From positions 1 to 35,722 of the forward strand of contig JANYCW010000010.1 of NCBI GenBank assembly GCA_025360085.1: a DNA stretch of 35,722 bases. The letters run 5' to 3'. The position numbers and the translations under genes were made by a program. This DNA is from Actinomycetes bacterium (lineage in GTDB: Bacteria; Actinomycetota; Actinomycetes; Nanopelagicales; Nanopelagicaceae). This document shows, piece after piece, positions 1 to 8,244 of this stretch. The notes beneath the pieces were generated by a model. The model was not told where the DNA came from, did not search any database, and saw nothing but the letters and a program-made list of their open reading frames with translations. Numbering within the stretch: position 1 is the first letter of the stretch; each line of letters opens with the position of its first letter.

Positions 1-111
1 GGACGATTCTTAGCCGTTCTTCTCATGATTATGGGAATCTCATTAGTTGGCGTTATAACAGCCTCAGTTGCTGCCTGGTTCGTTAAAATGTCACATGATG
101 ATGCAAAGTAG
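1..111 (+). CDS. C-terminal end of a K+ channel (partial)
   Basis: The window opens inside a gene; 36 codons remain before the TAG at 109-111. The residues contain a glycine-rich hydrophobic helix of the type GRFLAVLLMIMGISLVGVI followed by TASVAAWFV and a short charged tail. This is the usual form of the inner pore helix that follows the selectivity filter in bacterial 2TM/6TM potassium channels (Ion_trans_2-like), where the Gly acts as the gating hinge. The filter itself (TVGYG) lies outside the window, so ion selectivity cannot be seen. The product would sit in the cytoplasmic membrane. The family call rests on one helix, but that helix is characteristic. Confidence 0.6.
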   Translation, partial: GRFLAVLLMIMGISLVGVITASVAAWFVKMSHDDAK

Positions 112-186
112 TGGGTAATGGGTAATCCCTATTTCAAAGTAAAAGCTATTAATTCAAAATTTTTATGCAGAGTAAGTGACTTTGGA

Positions 187-210
187 ATGCCCAGACCGTT
201 GTCTGGGCAT
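187..210. terminator. Hairpin after the channel gene, possible terminator
   Basis: The sequence atgcccaga, a 6-nt loop, then tctgggcat forms a perfect 9-bp stem about 75 nt after the channel stop codon. No run of T follows on the + strand, so it is at best a weak or factor-assisted terminator, or an mRNA 3'-end stabiliser. Confidence 0.4.
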
Positions 211-262
211 CAGCCGAGTTCACATTCTTTCCTTTCAGGGGTGGCAGGGATACCATTACTAA

Positions 263-1195
263 ATGAAAATATGCCGACCAGTCGCTCTTAAGAGTCGGAA
301 TAGTTTCATAATTGGATTTGTTATGGGTGCGATTCTTTTCAGTGGTTCGGCATTTGCTATTTCAAACTATGTTTCTGACAATACAGCAGCAAATGGTTAC
401 TTACTCTGTGCAAACAAAACTACTAAGGCTGTTACATTTCCAAACAAGTTGAGTTGTCCTTCAGGAACAATTCCGTTGGACTTAGGTGCAGTCACTGGAG
501 TTGAAGGCCCTGAGGGTGAAATGGGGCCTCAGGGTTTTCCAGGTTCAGTTGGGGCGCAGGGACCTGTAGGTCCTAAAGGAGAGGATGGAACAAACACCAA
601 AGCGCTCATAGACTCTCTTGGAAAAATAGTTGACCCAGCGCTTTATCTGATTACTTGTGGAACTTCAATCGGTTCTGGATTTGGAATTCTTGTGACTCTT
701 AGTGCGGACTCAAAAGCAAAAGGTTATTTAGGAGTTGTAGCAACCAACTATCACGTCGTTAAAAATTGCCTTGGAACAAGTATTTCAGTTACGCAAAATA
801 ATAGAAATTTAGGCGGAATCGTTAGAAATTGGGATTCAATAAATGACGTGGCTTTGATTTATACAATCGGAACAGTGTCAACTTTAGCTCCTGCACAAAC
901 AAAGCCTTCTCGGGGAGATACCGTCGTGGCTTTTGGTAACCCATATGGTCTAGAAGGTTCAGTTTCCATCGGAATAGTTTCAAATATTGATTCGGATTCT
1001 GTTGTAACAGATGCAGCAGTTGATTCTGGTAATAGTGGCGGCCCGTTGGTTAACAATGCAGGTCAATTTGTAGGGATGAATACCTGGGGCTGGGTGGGTG
1101 CTCAAGGCTCGTCGCACGCATTGACTCCTGGTAACTTCTGCCGAGAAATTCTTGTTTGTCCAGTAACTTCTAGTTTCTTAACTTGGAGCCGTTAA
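263..1195 (+). CDS. Secreted trypsin-like serine protease with collagen-like repeat
   Basis: 310 aa. The N-terminus is basic (residues 1-14), followed by a hydrophobic segment (about 15-31) ending in SGSAFA, so it is a signal peptide or anchor. Residues 79-109 are ten consecutive Gly-X-Y triplets (starting G79-V-E, then GPE, GEM, GPQ, GFP), a collagen-like stalk. Residues about 120-290 form a chymotrypsin/HtrA-type protease with His164 (TNYHVVKNC), Asp195 (NDVALIY) and Ser258 (DSGNSGGPLV), so the full triad is present. There is no PDZ domain; the C-terminus is short and Cys-containing. It probably acts outside the membrane, possibly as a trimer through the Gly-X-Y segment. A purine-rich GGCAGGGA lies about 14 nt upstream of the ATG. 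It stands alone. Protease assignment is sure; substrate and oligomer state are inferred. Confidence 0.85.
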   Translation: MKICRPVALKSRNSFIIGFVMGAILFSGSAFAISNYVSDNTAANGYLLCANKTTKAVTFPNKLSCPSGTIPLDLGAVTGVEGPEGEMGPQGFPGSVGAQGPVGPKGEDGTNTKALIDSLGKIVDPALYLITCGTSIGSGFGILVTLSADSKAKGYLGVVATNYHVVKNCLGTSISVTQNNRNLGGIVRNWDSINDVALIYTIGTVSTLAPAQTKPSRGDTVVAFGNPYGLEGSVSIGIVSNIDSDSVVTDAAVDSGNSGGPLVNNAGQFVGMNTWGWVGAQGSSHALTPGNFCREILVCPVTSSFLTWSR

Positions 1196-1652
1196 AGAAA
1201 TCGGGCTAAATCACGAATGTTGGTCGTTTAATCTATTGTTACAAATATATGTACATTGCAGATACAAACGAGCTACTAGTCAGAATTATGTTCGAATAGG
1301 GTAGTCATATGAAGCACTTTGGATTAGTACTAATAGTTTTTCAGTATTTCTAAAGTTTATTTTTGTGGACTTCGGCTTCGTTTGTTCTATGCCGAAGCGT
1401 CTAGCGAAGGCGTTTCAATATCCCTAATCGCAACCTTGGCCTGCGACTTCGCCCACCCCATCCAACCCACTTGGGTATTTGGCACATTATTGGAGGTTCT
1501 ATCTAATGATCGATACTTATCTACTAACCTGCAAGTCAGCCACCGAATCAGCCACTCAAATGAAACACCCTGATAAACAGTGACACATTCTTAAGAGTTT
1601 CTCGTGTAAAATAGACTTGTAACAATGACGAATTGACCCAAGGGACTACCTA
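1196..1652. other. Non-coding stretch beside a tRNA scar
   Basis: About 450 bases with no convincing gene. Short open frames here lack ribosome-binding sites and recognisable protein features. One local hairpin is visible (cttcggc at 1370-1376 with gccgaag at 1391-1397). The stretch ends in the tRNA-Arg fragment, so it may be decayed mobile-element DNA, but no integrase or transposase remnant could be supported. Confidence 0.5.
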
Positions 1653-1691
1653 CGGATCAGAAGGTTGGGAGTTCGAATCTCTTCGCGCGCA
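1653..1691 (+). other. 3' fragment of a tRNA-Arg gene, probable attachment-site scar
   Basis: Starting in the anticodon loop (cggatcagaaggttggg), this 39-base stretch matches the 3' half of the intact tRNA-Arg(TCG) at 16805-16877 with five differences. It can still form the T-arm (GGGAG/CTCTT around TTCGAAT), and it ends in an acceptor strand CGCGCGC plus discriminator A. No matching 5' half precedes it: the D-arm and 5' acceptor strand are absent. Homology starting exactly in the anticodon loop is what tyrosine-recombinase integration into a tRNA leaves at the distal end of an element. By polarity the intact partner tRNA should lie to the left of this window, which would make the DNA to the left the island. 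Confidence 0.65.
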
Positions 1692-1693
1692 CT

Positions 1694-1730
1694 GTTCGAC
1701 CTCTCTCGCCTTTCACTTGAGGGGTCGAAC
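1694..1730. terminator. Strong hairpin terminator after the tRNA fragment
   Basis: gttcgacctctc (1694-1705) pairs with gaggggtcgaac (1719-1730), a 12-bp stem with one G-T pair and a 13-nt loop, followed by TTGTATTTTG. It lies directly after the tRNA remnant and before the end of the converging cupin gene, so it can serve both strands. It was probably the terminator of the original tRNA transcript. Confidence 0.65.
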
Positions 1731-1753
1731 TTGTATTTTGGTGTTTGTAGCTG

Positions 1754-2086
1754 TTAATTGATTTGAATATTCTTGAGCTCAACCCCAATTACTACCAAGT
1801 CGTGGTTATCGGTGTTTTCAATCGTATGTTTAGGTGTCGAGTCGACAAAAAGAACTTTGGGCTGGACTGCGTCAGGCTCTGCTCGGGTATCACGCATGGT
1901 TTCACCGTTTTCATCACGGCGGATGAAATGTGATCCAGAAAGTACGTATAAAAGGGTTGGTCTGAGATGGGTATGCAAGGGTGTCGTCTCACCTGCTGCA
2001 ATGGTCGTTTCAAGCACTCTGACATAATCATTTTCGAAAATGACTTTATGGTTATTCGGTGCAACCGCAACTCCATCAAGCTCCAT
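1754..2086 (-). CDS. Small cupin-domain protein
   Basis: 110 aa, single-domain cupin. The first half-motif is visible as GETTPLHTHLRPTLLYVLSG (His pair plus a downstream hydrophobic strand) and the second as a region with STPKHTIEN. The Glu and third His typical of metal-binding cupins are only partly evident, so metal binding is likely but not certain. The start at 2086 is chosen because AAGGAG lies six bases upstream of this ATG; an upstream in-frame ATG at 2119 lacks such a site. It follows the SnoaL-like gene by about 50 bases on the same strand and is probably co-transcribed with it. Cytoplasmic; substrate unknown. Possible roles are small-molecule isomerase/dioxygenase or ligand sensor. 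Confidence 0.75.
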   Translation of the reverse strand: MELDGVAVAPNNHKVIFENDYVRVLETTIAAGETTPLHTHLRPTLLYVLSGSHFIRRDENGETMRDTRAEPDAVQPKVLFVDSTPKHTIENTDNHDLVVIGVELKNIQIN

Positions 2087-2135
2087 ACAAATCTCCTTCT
2101 GATAAATTTTATCGAACACGAATTAAAGCAAACAC

Positions 2136-2492
2136 TTAACCTTTAACGTAGGAAAATTTTTCGCTTACTTTCTTGTCCCGTACACGCATTACATCAACCC
2201 CTCTAACATGGCCGTCTCCCCAAGAGTATCTCCAACGAATAACACATCGGTCATCGCAGACAATTAACTCCTCCTCTTCGAAGAGAGCCTGGGGTGAACT
2301 TTTTAGAAAGTTACCTAGCTCCAATCGGACTTGAGCCTGTCCCACATGCCGCGTTCCGTCTGGCGCCGGGTAAGTATTCTCAAAGATACAGTCATCTGTC
2401 ATCAAGGCCATTACCGCATCGATGTCATGATTATTAAACGCATTATTGAACTCTTTAATAATTAACGCAGTTGCATGCGAATTTTTGTCCAT
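2136..2492 (-). CDS. SnoaL-like / NTF2-fold protein
   Basis: 118 aa, typical length for the SnoaL-like polyketide-cyclase/ketosteroid-isomerase superfamily. The N-terminal helix IIKEFNNAFNNHDIDAVMA is followed by LMTDDCIFENTYPAPDG, the hallmark opening of this fold, and then strands ending in RWRYSWGDGHVRGVDVMRV. The ATG is preceded by AAAGGGAGAG. It is the first gene of a two-gene set with the cupin and is directly preceded by a perfect 19-bp palindrome. NTF2-like proteins bind small hydrophobic molecules and many are isomerases, hydratases or detoxification proteins; the substrate cannot be told from sequence. Confidence 0.78.
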   Translation of the reverse strand: MDKNSHATALIIKEFNNAFNNHDIDAVMALMTDDCIFENTYPAPDGTRHVGQAQVRLELGNFLKSSPQALFEEEELIVCDDRCVIRWRYSWGDGHVRGVDVMRVRDKKVSEKFSYVKG

Positions 2493-2506
2493 TTCTCTCC
2501 CTTTCA

Positions 2507-2525
2507 GTATCTATTAAATAGATAC
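2507..2525. promoter_or_regulatory. Perfect 19-bp palindromic operator
   Basis: gtatctatt, one central base, then aatagatac: 9-bp arms with no mismatch, 15 bases before the SnoaL-like start codon and after the end of the TrxR fusion gene. Placement and symmetry fit the operator of a dimeric repressor controlling the SnoaL/cupin pair. AT-rich sites of this general form are bound by MarR/DUF24- or TetR-type regulators; the regulator is not encoded next to it. Confidence 0.6.
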
Positions 2526-2563
2526 CCTCAAGAGTAGTCCGCTTTTAAATTCGTGAGAAGTAC

Positions 2564-3751
2564 TTAATTTAGTGAATCTAAGTAATAACGAATTTGAATT
2601 GCCGTGGCGGCACCTTCACCAACGGCAGATGCCAATTGTTTTGTGGAACCGGCCCGCACGTCGCCTGCGGCAAAGACACCCGCAATAGAGGTTTGAAACA
2701 TATTGTCGGTCTTAATGAACCCTCTCTCATCAAGGGCGATGCCTGAAGGCAGCCATTTGGTGTTTGGATCCAAACCAATGAACACAAATGCGCCGTCGGC
2801 CACGTGCTCATATACCCTGCCTGTATTAAGCTCCTCGAGAATTACCGAACGCAGTTTTCCACCAGTCGTGGAGGTAAATTCTTTAACTCCACAATTAAAT
2901 GTAACGCTCATCTTTTTATGGTTGAGAACTTTCTCTTGTAATAGTTTCGAGCCTTTAAGCGTGCTTCCACGTTCAATCACGGTTACATGCTCGGCAAATT
3001 GAGTTAGGAATAAGCCCTCCTCTAAACCGGAGTTTCCACCCCCAAGTACAACTAACTCTTTCGCATCTTTATAAAAGGGGCCATCACATGTTGCGCAGAA
3101 ATGTATTCCCGCACCAATTAAGTCATCTTCACCAATCGCATCGGTTCTTCGGTATGTGGATCCCGTTGCAAGCACGAGAGCACGTGCCTGAATCATTTGA
3201 TTTGTTGAAGTGAGCACGTCAACTCCCATGTCATTAGATGTGAAAGTTTCTACTCGAACTGCTTGAAGAATTTCAACGCCATGTTTTGTAGCCTGTAATG
3301 CGAAACGTTCCGCAAGTTCGGCTCCACCTATTCCGTCGGGAAAGCCCGGATAGTTATCAAATCTCTCGGTTACTCCTGCTTGGCCACCAACTGCAGATTT
3401 TTCAACAATCAAGACCTTGAGATTCTCGCGTGCTGCGTAGATTGCAGTTGTAAGAGAGGCTGGGCCACCGCCGGCGATTACAAGATCGTAACAGTCGTTG
3501 TCGGCTGAGCGTGAAATTTCCAATTTATCAGCAAGTTCATCATTGGAAGGTTCAACTAAAATACTGCCATCAGGAAAAATGATAGTTGGGATAGATCTCT
3601 TTCCGCCGTTTAGCTGCTCAACCTCAGCGATTGCCGCATCATTGTCTTCCATGTCCACCCACTCATATGGAATGCGGTGCTGACCCAAAAATACCTTCGC
3701 TCGTTTGCAATCTGGACACCAGGAGGCCCCAATAACCCTTAATTTTTGCAT
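2564..3751 (-). CDS. Glutaredoxin-thioredoxin reductase fusion
   Basis: 395 aa. Residues 1-80 are a glutaredoxin-like domain with active site W-C12-P-D-C15 and a cis-Pro segment SIPTIIF. Residues about 88-395 are a low-molecular-weight thioredoxin reductase: FAD motif GGGPAS at 94-99, redox-active C219-A-T-C222-D-G, NADPH motif GGGNSG at 247-252, and the C-terminal FAD motif with GVFAAGDVR. The protein would pass electrons from NADPH through FAD and the CATC pair to its own CPDC domain, making a self-contained disulfide reductase in the cytosol. The start at 3751 is chosen because AAAAGGAG precedes that ATG; an in-frame upstream codon at 3808 would add 19 residues without a site. Partner substrates are unknown. 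Confidence 0.88.
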   Translation of the reverse strand: MQKLRVIGASWCPDCKRAKVFLGQHRIPYEWVDMEDNDAAIAEVEQLNGGKRSIPTIIFPDGSILVEPSNDELADKLEISRSADNDCYDLVIAGGGPASLTTAIYAARENLKVLIVEKSAVGGQAGVTERFDNYPGFPDGIGGAELAERFALQATKHGVEILQAVRVETFTSNDMGVDVLTSTNQMIQARALVLATGSTYRRTDAIGEDDLIGAGIHFCATCDGPFYKDAKELVVLGGGNSGLEEGLFLTQFAEHVTVIERGSTLKGSKLLQEKVLNHKKMSVTFNCGVKEFTSTTGGKLRSVILEELNTGRVYEHVADGAFVFIGLDPNTKWLPSGIALDERGFIKTDNMFQTSIAGVFAAGDVRAGSTKQLASAVGEGAATAIQIRYYLDSLN

Positions 3752-3773
3752 ATAAGTACTCCTTTTAAATTTT

Positions 3774-4632
3774 GCCAATCCTAGTCTCGATAAGGCAAAT
3801 AAACTCACCGGAATTTATGGAGTGGTGCGGACCATTTCTTCATCTGGTGCAAAATCTCAACCAATGGAGTGCAAAGGCTCAGATGGCAACCAAGGATTTC
3901 GATTTCAAAAGACCTTATTTGTCGATCCTAACAAATCTCTGCGGTTGGGGGTAGCAATTGAATTTAAGGGTTTTTATCTCTCCATCGATGGTGGCCAAAC
4001 GTGGAATATCTCCTCTACGGGTTTGATTGGCTATCCCAAGAGAAACGACAGTAAGAAACCCTGTCATACCGAGTTTGCTTATTTGGAAATGGATACGAAA
4101 AACTCTAAACATTTGATTTTAGCTCGCGCTGGAGAACCCGGAACGATAAAGGATTACTTTTCAGAAAATAATGGACTCTATGAGTCAAAAGATGGTGGTA
4201 AAACTTGGATAGAACTTCCAACTGGTGCGCCAAAAAATATCGGTGTGCAGAGAATTAGTGTTAATCCATATCTTTGGCGCAACTTACGATTCAAAGAGCT
4301 TGAGTTCAGTCGATGGCGGGATGACTTGGAGAGTGATAGGCGGAATAGCTTTTCCTAGGGCCGTGGGTTATGACAGTAGTGATGAATTAGACGGCTCGGG
4401 ATTAATAGGAGACGACTCGGGTGCAATAACTCAATTTCAAAATAATGGGGAGAGTTTTGCTAAGGCAGGCAATATCCCACCTCTGGCAGCACACTCCACC
4501 CGCATAACATCATTCGCTTTTGATTCAGATGGTTCTTGGTATACCGCGGGACATTACACCGATGGAAGAGCAGACCAAGTTGGCTTTGTTTTAAAAGTAC
4601 AGACCGGGGCAGTTCTTGGAAGCAGATTCTAA
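3774..4632 (+). pseudogene. Truncated, frameshifted BNR/sortilin-type repeat protein
   Basis: Two overlapping frames together encode a beta-propeller type protein with Asp-box (BNR) repeats: FYLSIDGGQTWNISS, LYESKDGGKTWIELP and SLSSVDGGMTWRVIG. The first two lie in one frame and the third in the next, with a +1 shift needed at about 4269 (after ISVNP, before IFGATYD). The reading frame is open leftward to 3756, reading ANPSLDKANKLTGIYG, but has no plausible start codon except an internal GTG at 3822. No signal peptide is present although such proteins are normally secreted. Its 5' end runs into the TrxR fusion's promoter region. The gene therefore looks both 5'-truncated and frameshifted. A sequencing error could explain the shift but not the missing N-terminus. 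Confidence 0.7.
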
Positions 4633-4747
4633 ATACGAAGGTTTTAAAGTAGTCGCACCTTTTCAATCCAGAAAGCTACATCCGTCGGTTTCGTAATATA
4701 AGTCGAAGGTCTTCCAATTACAGTAGTAAAACCGCTATCCTGTTGAT

Positions 4748-4763
4748 GTTAATAAGCCTTAAC
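4748..4763. promoter_or_regulatory. Inverted repeat upstream of the leucine operon
   Basis: GTTAA, 6-nt spacer, TTAAC, 15 bases before the MCC beta start codon and just upstream of its GGGGG ribosome-binding site. It could be an operator for the operon. Short arms make it weak evidence. Confidence 0.3.
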
Positions 4764-4777
4764 AACGGCGGGGGCCT

Positions 4778-6391
4778 ATGAGTTTGCCACGGATAGTTAG
4801 CACAGTTGATACGAACGAAACTGGCTTTCAAGAAAAGAGTGGGGCATTTCAAACCCTCATCGATGAATTTCTTGCGCACATGTCCAAAGCCGCACTTGGT
4901 GGTTCAGAAGAGACACGTGCTCGTCATCAAGGGCGCGGAAAACTGCTTCCCAGGGATCGCGTTACTCACCTTCTTGATCCGGGTTCGCCATTTTTGGAGC
5001 TGTCACCACTTGCTGCCCATGGAATGTATGAAGATGAAGCACCCGGCGCTGGTTTAATCACGGGCATTGGAATGGTGAGCGATCGGGCAGTAATGATTAT
5101 TGCAAACGATGCAACGGTAAAAGGTGGTACGTATTATCCAATGACAGTGAAAAAGCATCTGCGAGCTCAAGAGATCGCTTTTGCCAATCGCTTACCGTGT
5201 ATCTATTTGGTCGATTCAGGAGGCGCATTTCTACCTCTTCAACACGAGGTTTTTCCAGATCGTGAACACTTTGGTCGAATATTTTTCAATCAAGCCAGAC
5301 TTAGTGCTGCGGGCATTTCTCAAATATCGGCGGTGCTTGGTGCGTGCACGGCCGGTGGTGCTTATGTTCCGGCGATGAGTGATGAAAATGTAATTGTCGC
5401 CGGACAAGGTCATATATTTCTTGCGGGTCCGCCACTTGTAAAAGCGGCAACAGGTGAAGAGGTAAGCGCTGAAGATTTAGGTGGTGGCGCAATGCACTCG
5501 CGCGTTTCAGGAGTAACCGATCACTTGGCAGAAAGTGAAGGTCACGCGTTAACTATTGTTCGATCAATCGTTTCAACAATACCCAAAGGCTTACCTTGGC
5601 TGGTACCAAACCAAGAGATGGAGCAGCCTTTCTACAGTGATGAAGAGCTCATAGGAATCGTGCCCATTGATACTCGAACAACATATGATGTTCGTGAAGT
5701 CATTGCCAGAATCGTTGACGGAAGTCGTTTCTTAGAGTTCAAGAGCGAATTTGGCGCAACTCTTGTGACTGGATTTGCCCATATTGATGGATACCAAGTG
5801 GGGATCATTGCAAACAATGGCGTTCTTTTTAGTGAATCGGCTCAAAAAGGCGCACACTTTATTGAAATCTGTGATCAGCGAAAAATTCCTCTAATATTTC
5901 TACAAAATATCTCCGGCTTTATGGTTGGTCGAGAATATGAGACGGATGGAATTGCAAAACACGGTGCCAAAATGGTGAACGCGGTGGCTTGCGCTAGAGT
6001 CCCAAAATTTACGGTAATTATTGGCGGATCATTTGGCGCGGGAAATTACTCTATGTGTGGGCGCGCCTATGATCCGCGTTTTCTTTGGATGTGGCCGAAT
6101 GCGCGAATTTCAGTGATGGGTGGAGAACAGGCTGCATCAGTACTGGCAACGGTCAAGACCGATCAACTTACTGCTCGCGGCCAAACATGGGGCCCAGAGG
6201 AAGTAGAGGAATTTAAAGATCCTATTCGCGCAAAGTATGAAACGGAAGGAAGTGCCTATTTTTCAACTGCACGAATCTGGGACGATGGAATTATCCACCC
6301 GCAAGATACTCGACGAGTTTTGTCGTTAGCACTTTCAGTCTCTGGCCTTTCACCGTTAGGTGAGACATCTTTCGGAATCTTTCGGATGTAA
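4778..6391 (+). CDS. liuB: Methylcrotonyl-CoA carboxylase beta (carboxyltransferase) subunit
   Basis: 537 aa, the normal length of the family. Carboxyltransferase of the acetyl/propionyl/methylcrotonyl-CoA carboxylase superfamily. The N-terminal half carries [11 protein letters not shown] and [19 protein letters not shown], then [14 protein letters not shown]; the C-terminal half carries [20 protein letters not shown] and [19 protein letters not shown]. The [15 protein letters not shown] block and this C-terminal block are characteristic of methylcrotonyl-CoA carboxylase rather than propionyl-CoA carboxylase. It moves CO2 from carboxybiotin to 3-methylcrotonyl-CoA to give 3-methylglutaconyl-CoA in leucine breakdown. 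GGCGGGGG precedes the ATG. First gene of a five-gene co-directional operon; the partner alpha subunit follows after two bases. Confidence 0.92.
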   Translation: MSLPRIVSTVDTNETGFQEKSGAFQTLIDEFLAHMSKAALGGSEETRARHQGRGKLLPRDRVTHLLDPGSPFLELSPLAAHGMYEDEAPGAGLITGIGMVSDRAVMIIANDATVKGGTYYPMTVKKHLRAQEIAFANRLPCIYLVDSGGAFLPLQHEVFPDREHFGRIFFNQARLSAAGISQISAVLGACTAGGAYVPAMSDENVIVAGQGHIFLAGPPLVKAATGEEVSAEDLGGGAMHSRVSGVTDHLAESEGHALTIVRSIVSTIPKGLPWLVPNQEMEQPFYSDEELIGIVPIDTRTTYDVREVIARIVDGSRFLEFKSEFGATLVTGFAHIDGYQVGIIANNGVLFSESAQKGAHFIEICDQRKIPLIFLQNISGFMVGREYETDGIAKHGAKMVNAVACARVPKFTVIIGGSFGAGNYSMCGRAYDPRFLWMWPNARISVMGGEQAASVLATVKTDQLTARGQTWGPEEVEEFKDPIRAKYETEGSAYFSTARIWDDGIIHPQDTRRVLSLALSVSGLSPLGETSFGIFRM

Positions 6392-6393
6392 TT

Positions 6394-8244
6394 GTGTTTT
6401 CAAAAGTTCTTATTGCCAATCGTGGAGAAGTGGCAATCCGAATTCACTCAACACTGGAAAAACTGGGCATTGAGTCAGTTGGCGTTTATGTTCACGCCGA
6501 TCGCAACGCCCCGCACGTTTCACAAATTTCAGAGAGCTATTTACTTAAAGATATGCACCATACAGGTTACTTAGATATTGAACAGTTAATCGCGGCAGCG
6601 CTAACCAGCGGGGCAGAGGCGATACACCCTGGTTATGGGTTTTTGGCTGAAAACGCGCAGTTTTCAAGGGCCTGCAAAGAGGCTGGCTTGGTTTTCATTG
6701 GCCCGCCTGCATCTGCAATGGTTGCAATGGGTGAAAAGATTTCGGCACGAGAATATGCAAAGAACGCGGGTGTACCTGTGGTTCCGGGGGTGGGAGCTCC
6801 AGGAATGTCACATGAGGATCTTCTCGATGCTTGTGCGAAATTAACATTTCCATTACTAATAAAGCCGGCAGCCGGCGGTGGCGGCAAGGGGCTTCATGTT
6901 GTCCACGATATTAATGAGCTACGTGAAAAACTGCCGGTAGCGCAAAGAGAGGCAAAGAACGCTTTTGGAGATGAGAGCCTGCTTGTAGAGAAATATCTTT
7001 TGCGCGCACGGCATATTGAGTTTCAGGTTGTTGCCGATAACCATGGTAACTGCATCCACTTAGGTGAGCGCGAGTGCTCACTGCAAAGGCGCCATCAAAA
7101 AGTCATTGAAGAAGCACCGGCGCCGCACCTGACCCAAGATAATCGAGAATCAATGGGTGAAGCGGCGTTGGCGCTGACTTCGGCGATTGGTTATCAAAAC
7201 TTAGGCACGATTGAATTCCTTGTCGATGCCGATTCTCCAGAAGTTTTTTATTTTATGGAGATGAACACACGGCTACAGGTTGAACACCGAGTCACTGAAA
7301 TGATTACAGGATTAGATTTAGTGGAGTGCCAATTACGTCTTGCGGCCGGTGAGTTACTTAAAGATGTAATACCAAGTAAGAGATTGCGTGGTCACGCAAT
7401 CGAGGCACGCATCTATGCCGAAGATGCTTTTAATGGTTTTCTTCCAACGGGCGGGATTATCGGAAAATTTGTTGGACCCAACACTTCGCATACTGTGATG
7501 GATTCGGCCATTTCAGACGGCACTGTGGTTTCATCGTCATTTGATCCTATGTTGGCAAAAATTGCTTGTTGGGGTGAGGATCGATCTGCCGCGCTTATTC
7601 GTCTTCATGATGCACTTTCGAGTACGGTTTTGCTTGGAGTAAAAACCAACATCGATTTCTTGGTTGAATTATTAATGCGCAGTGACATCAAGAATTCTCA
7701 TTATGATACGAAGTATTTAGAGAATCATGAATTTAAACGGATAGCTCCGTCAGAGGTGGTATTGCTTTCTTATTCAACGATTGCCACACAGGGTATGAAA
7801 TTTGGCCCGTGGCCAAATGATGGGTGGCGCCTTATCGGCTCCCCAATTTCAACGATAGCCGCCTATATCGATGGAGTGCGCTTTGACGTTACGACACAAA
7901 CTAAGTCAAAGCTTGTCGTTGATTCATTCCTTGTTGATTCTGAATATTGGATTCATCATCAATCCTTTGGTACATGGCAGATTAAGGATGTCAATGACCG
8001 GCAAGTATCCAAGGATCGACTGAGTGAAGATATAGTAAGTCCAATGCCCGGCGTTGTAATAGCCATCAATGTTGTAAATGGGGATCGAGTAAAGATTGGT
8101 GATCCTCTTGTAGTAATCGAGGCGATGAAGATGGAGCATATTGTTCGAGCTAGACGTGCAGGCCGCGTTGTTGAATGTAAAGTTGCAAGTGGGGCTAAAG
8201 TGCGAGTGGGGCAACGCTTACTTGAGGTGATTGATGATGTTTGA
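6394..8244 (+). CDS. liuD: Methylcrotonyl-CoA carboxylase alpha (biotin carboxylase/BCCP) subunit
   Basis: 616 aa. Residues about 1-445 are an ATP-grasp biotin carboxylase (FSKVLIANRGEVAIRI, glycine-rich loop AAGGGGKGLH, MEMNTRLQVEH). A poorly conserved linker follows, and the C-terminal about 70 residues are a biotinyl domain with EAMKMEH, biotinylated at Lys579. It carboxylates biotin with ATP and bicarbonate and hands it to the beta subunit. The start is GTG at 6394, two bases after the beta-subunit stop, indicating translational coupling; the ribosome-binding site is weak. Its stop overlaps the next gene. Acyl specificity is set by the beta subunit and by the operon, both pointing to methylcrotonyl-CoA. 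Confidence 0.92.
   Translation: MFSKVLIANRGEVAIRIHSTLEKLGIESVGVYVHADRNAPHVSQISESYLLKDMHHTGYLDIEQLIAAALTSGAEAIHPGYGFLAENAQFSRACKEAGLVFIGPPASAMVAMGEKISAREYAKNAGVPVVPGVGAPGMSHEDLLDACAKLTFPLLIKPAAGGGGKGLHVVHDINELREKLPVAQREAKNAFGDESLLVEKYLLRARHIEFQVVADNHGNCIHLGERECSLQRRHQKVIEEAPAPHLTQDNRESMGEAALALTSAIGYQNLGTIEFLVDADSPEVFYFMEMNTRLQVEHRVTEMITGLDLVECQLRLAAGELLKDVIPSKRLRGHAIEARIYAEDAFNGFLPTGGIIGKFVGPNTSHTVMDSAISDGTVVSSSFDPMLAKIACWGEDRSAALIRLHDALSSTVLLGVKTNIDFLVELLMRSDIKNSHYDTKYLENHEFKRIAPSEVVLLSYSTIATQGMKFGPWPNDGWRLIGSPISTIAAYIDGVRFDVTTQTKSKLVVDSFLVDSEYWIHHQSFGTWQIKDVNDRQVSKDRLSEDIVSPMPGVVIAINVVNGDRVKIGDPLVVIEAMKMEHIVRARRAGRVVECKVASGAKVRVGQRLLEVIDDV

Noticed and set aside
1382-1573. A 63-codon open frame in the gap after the collagen-like protease, considered as an integrase remnant
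   Set aside because: No ribosome-binding site, no integrase catalytic Arg/His/Tyr motif, and residue composition unlike the neighbours. The tRNA scar alone does not make it an integrase.
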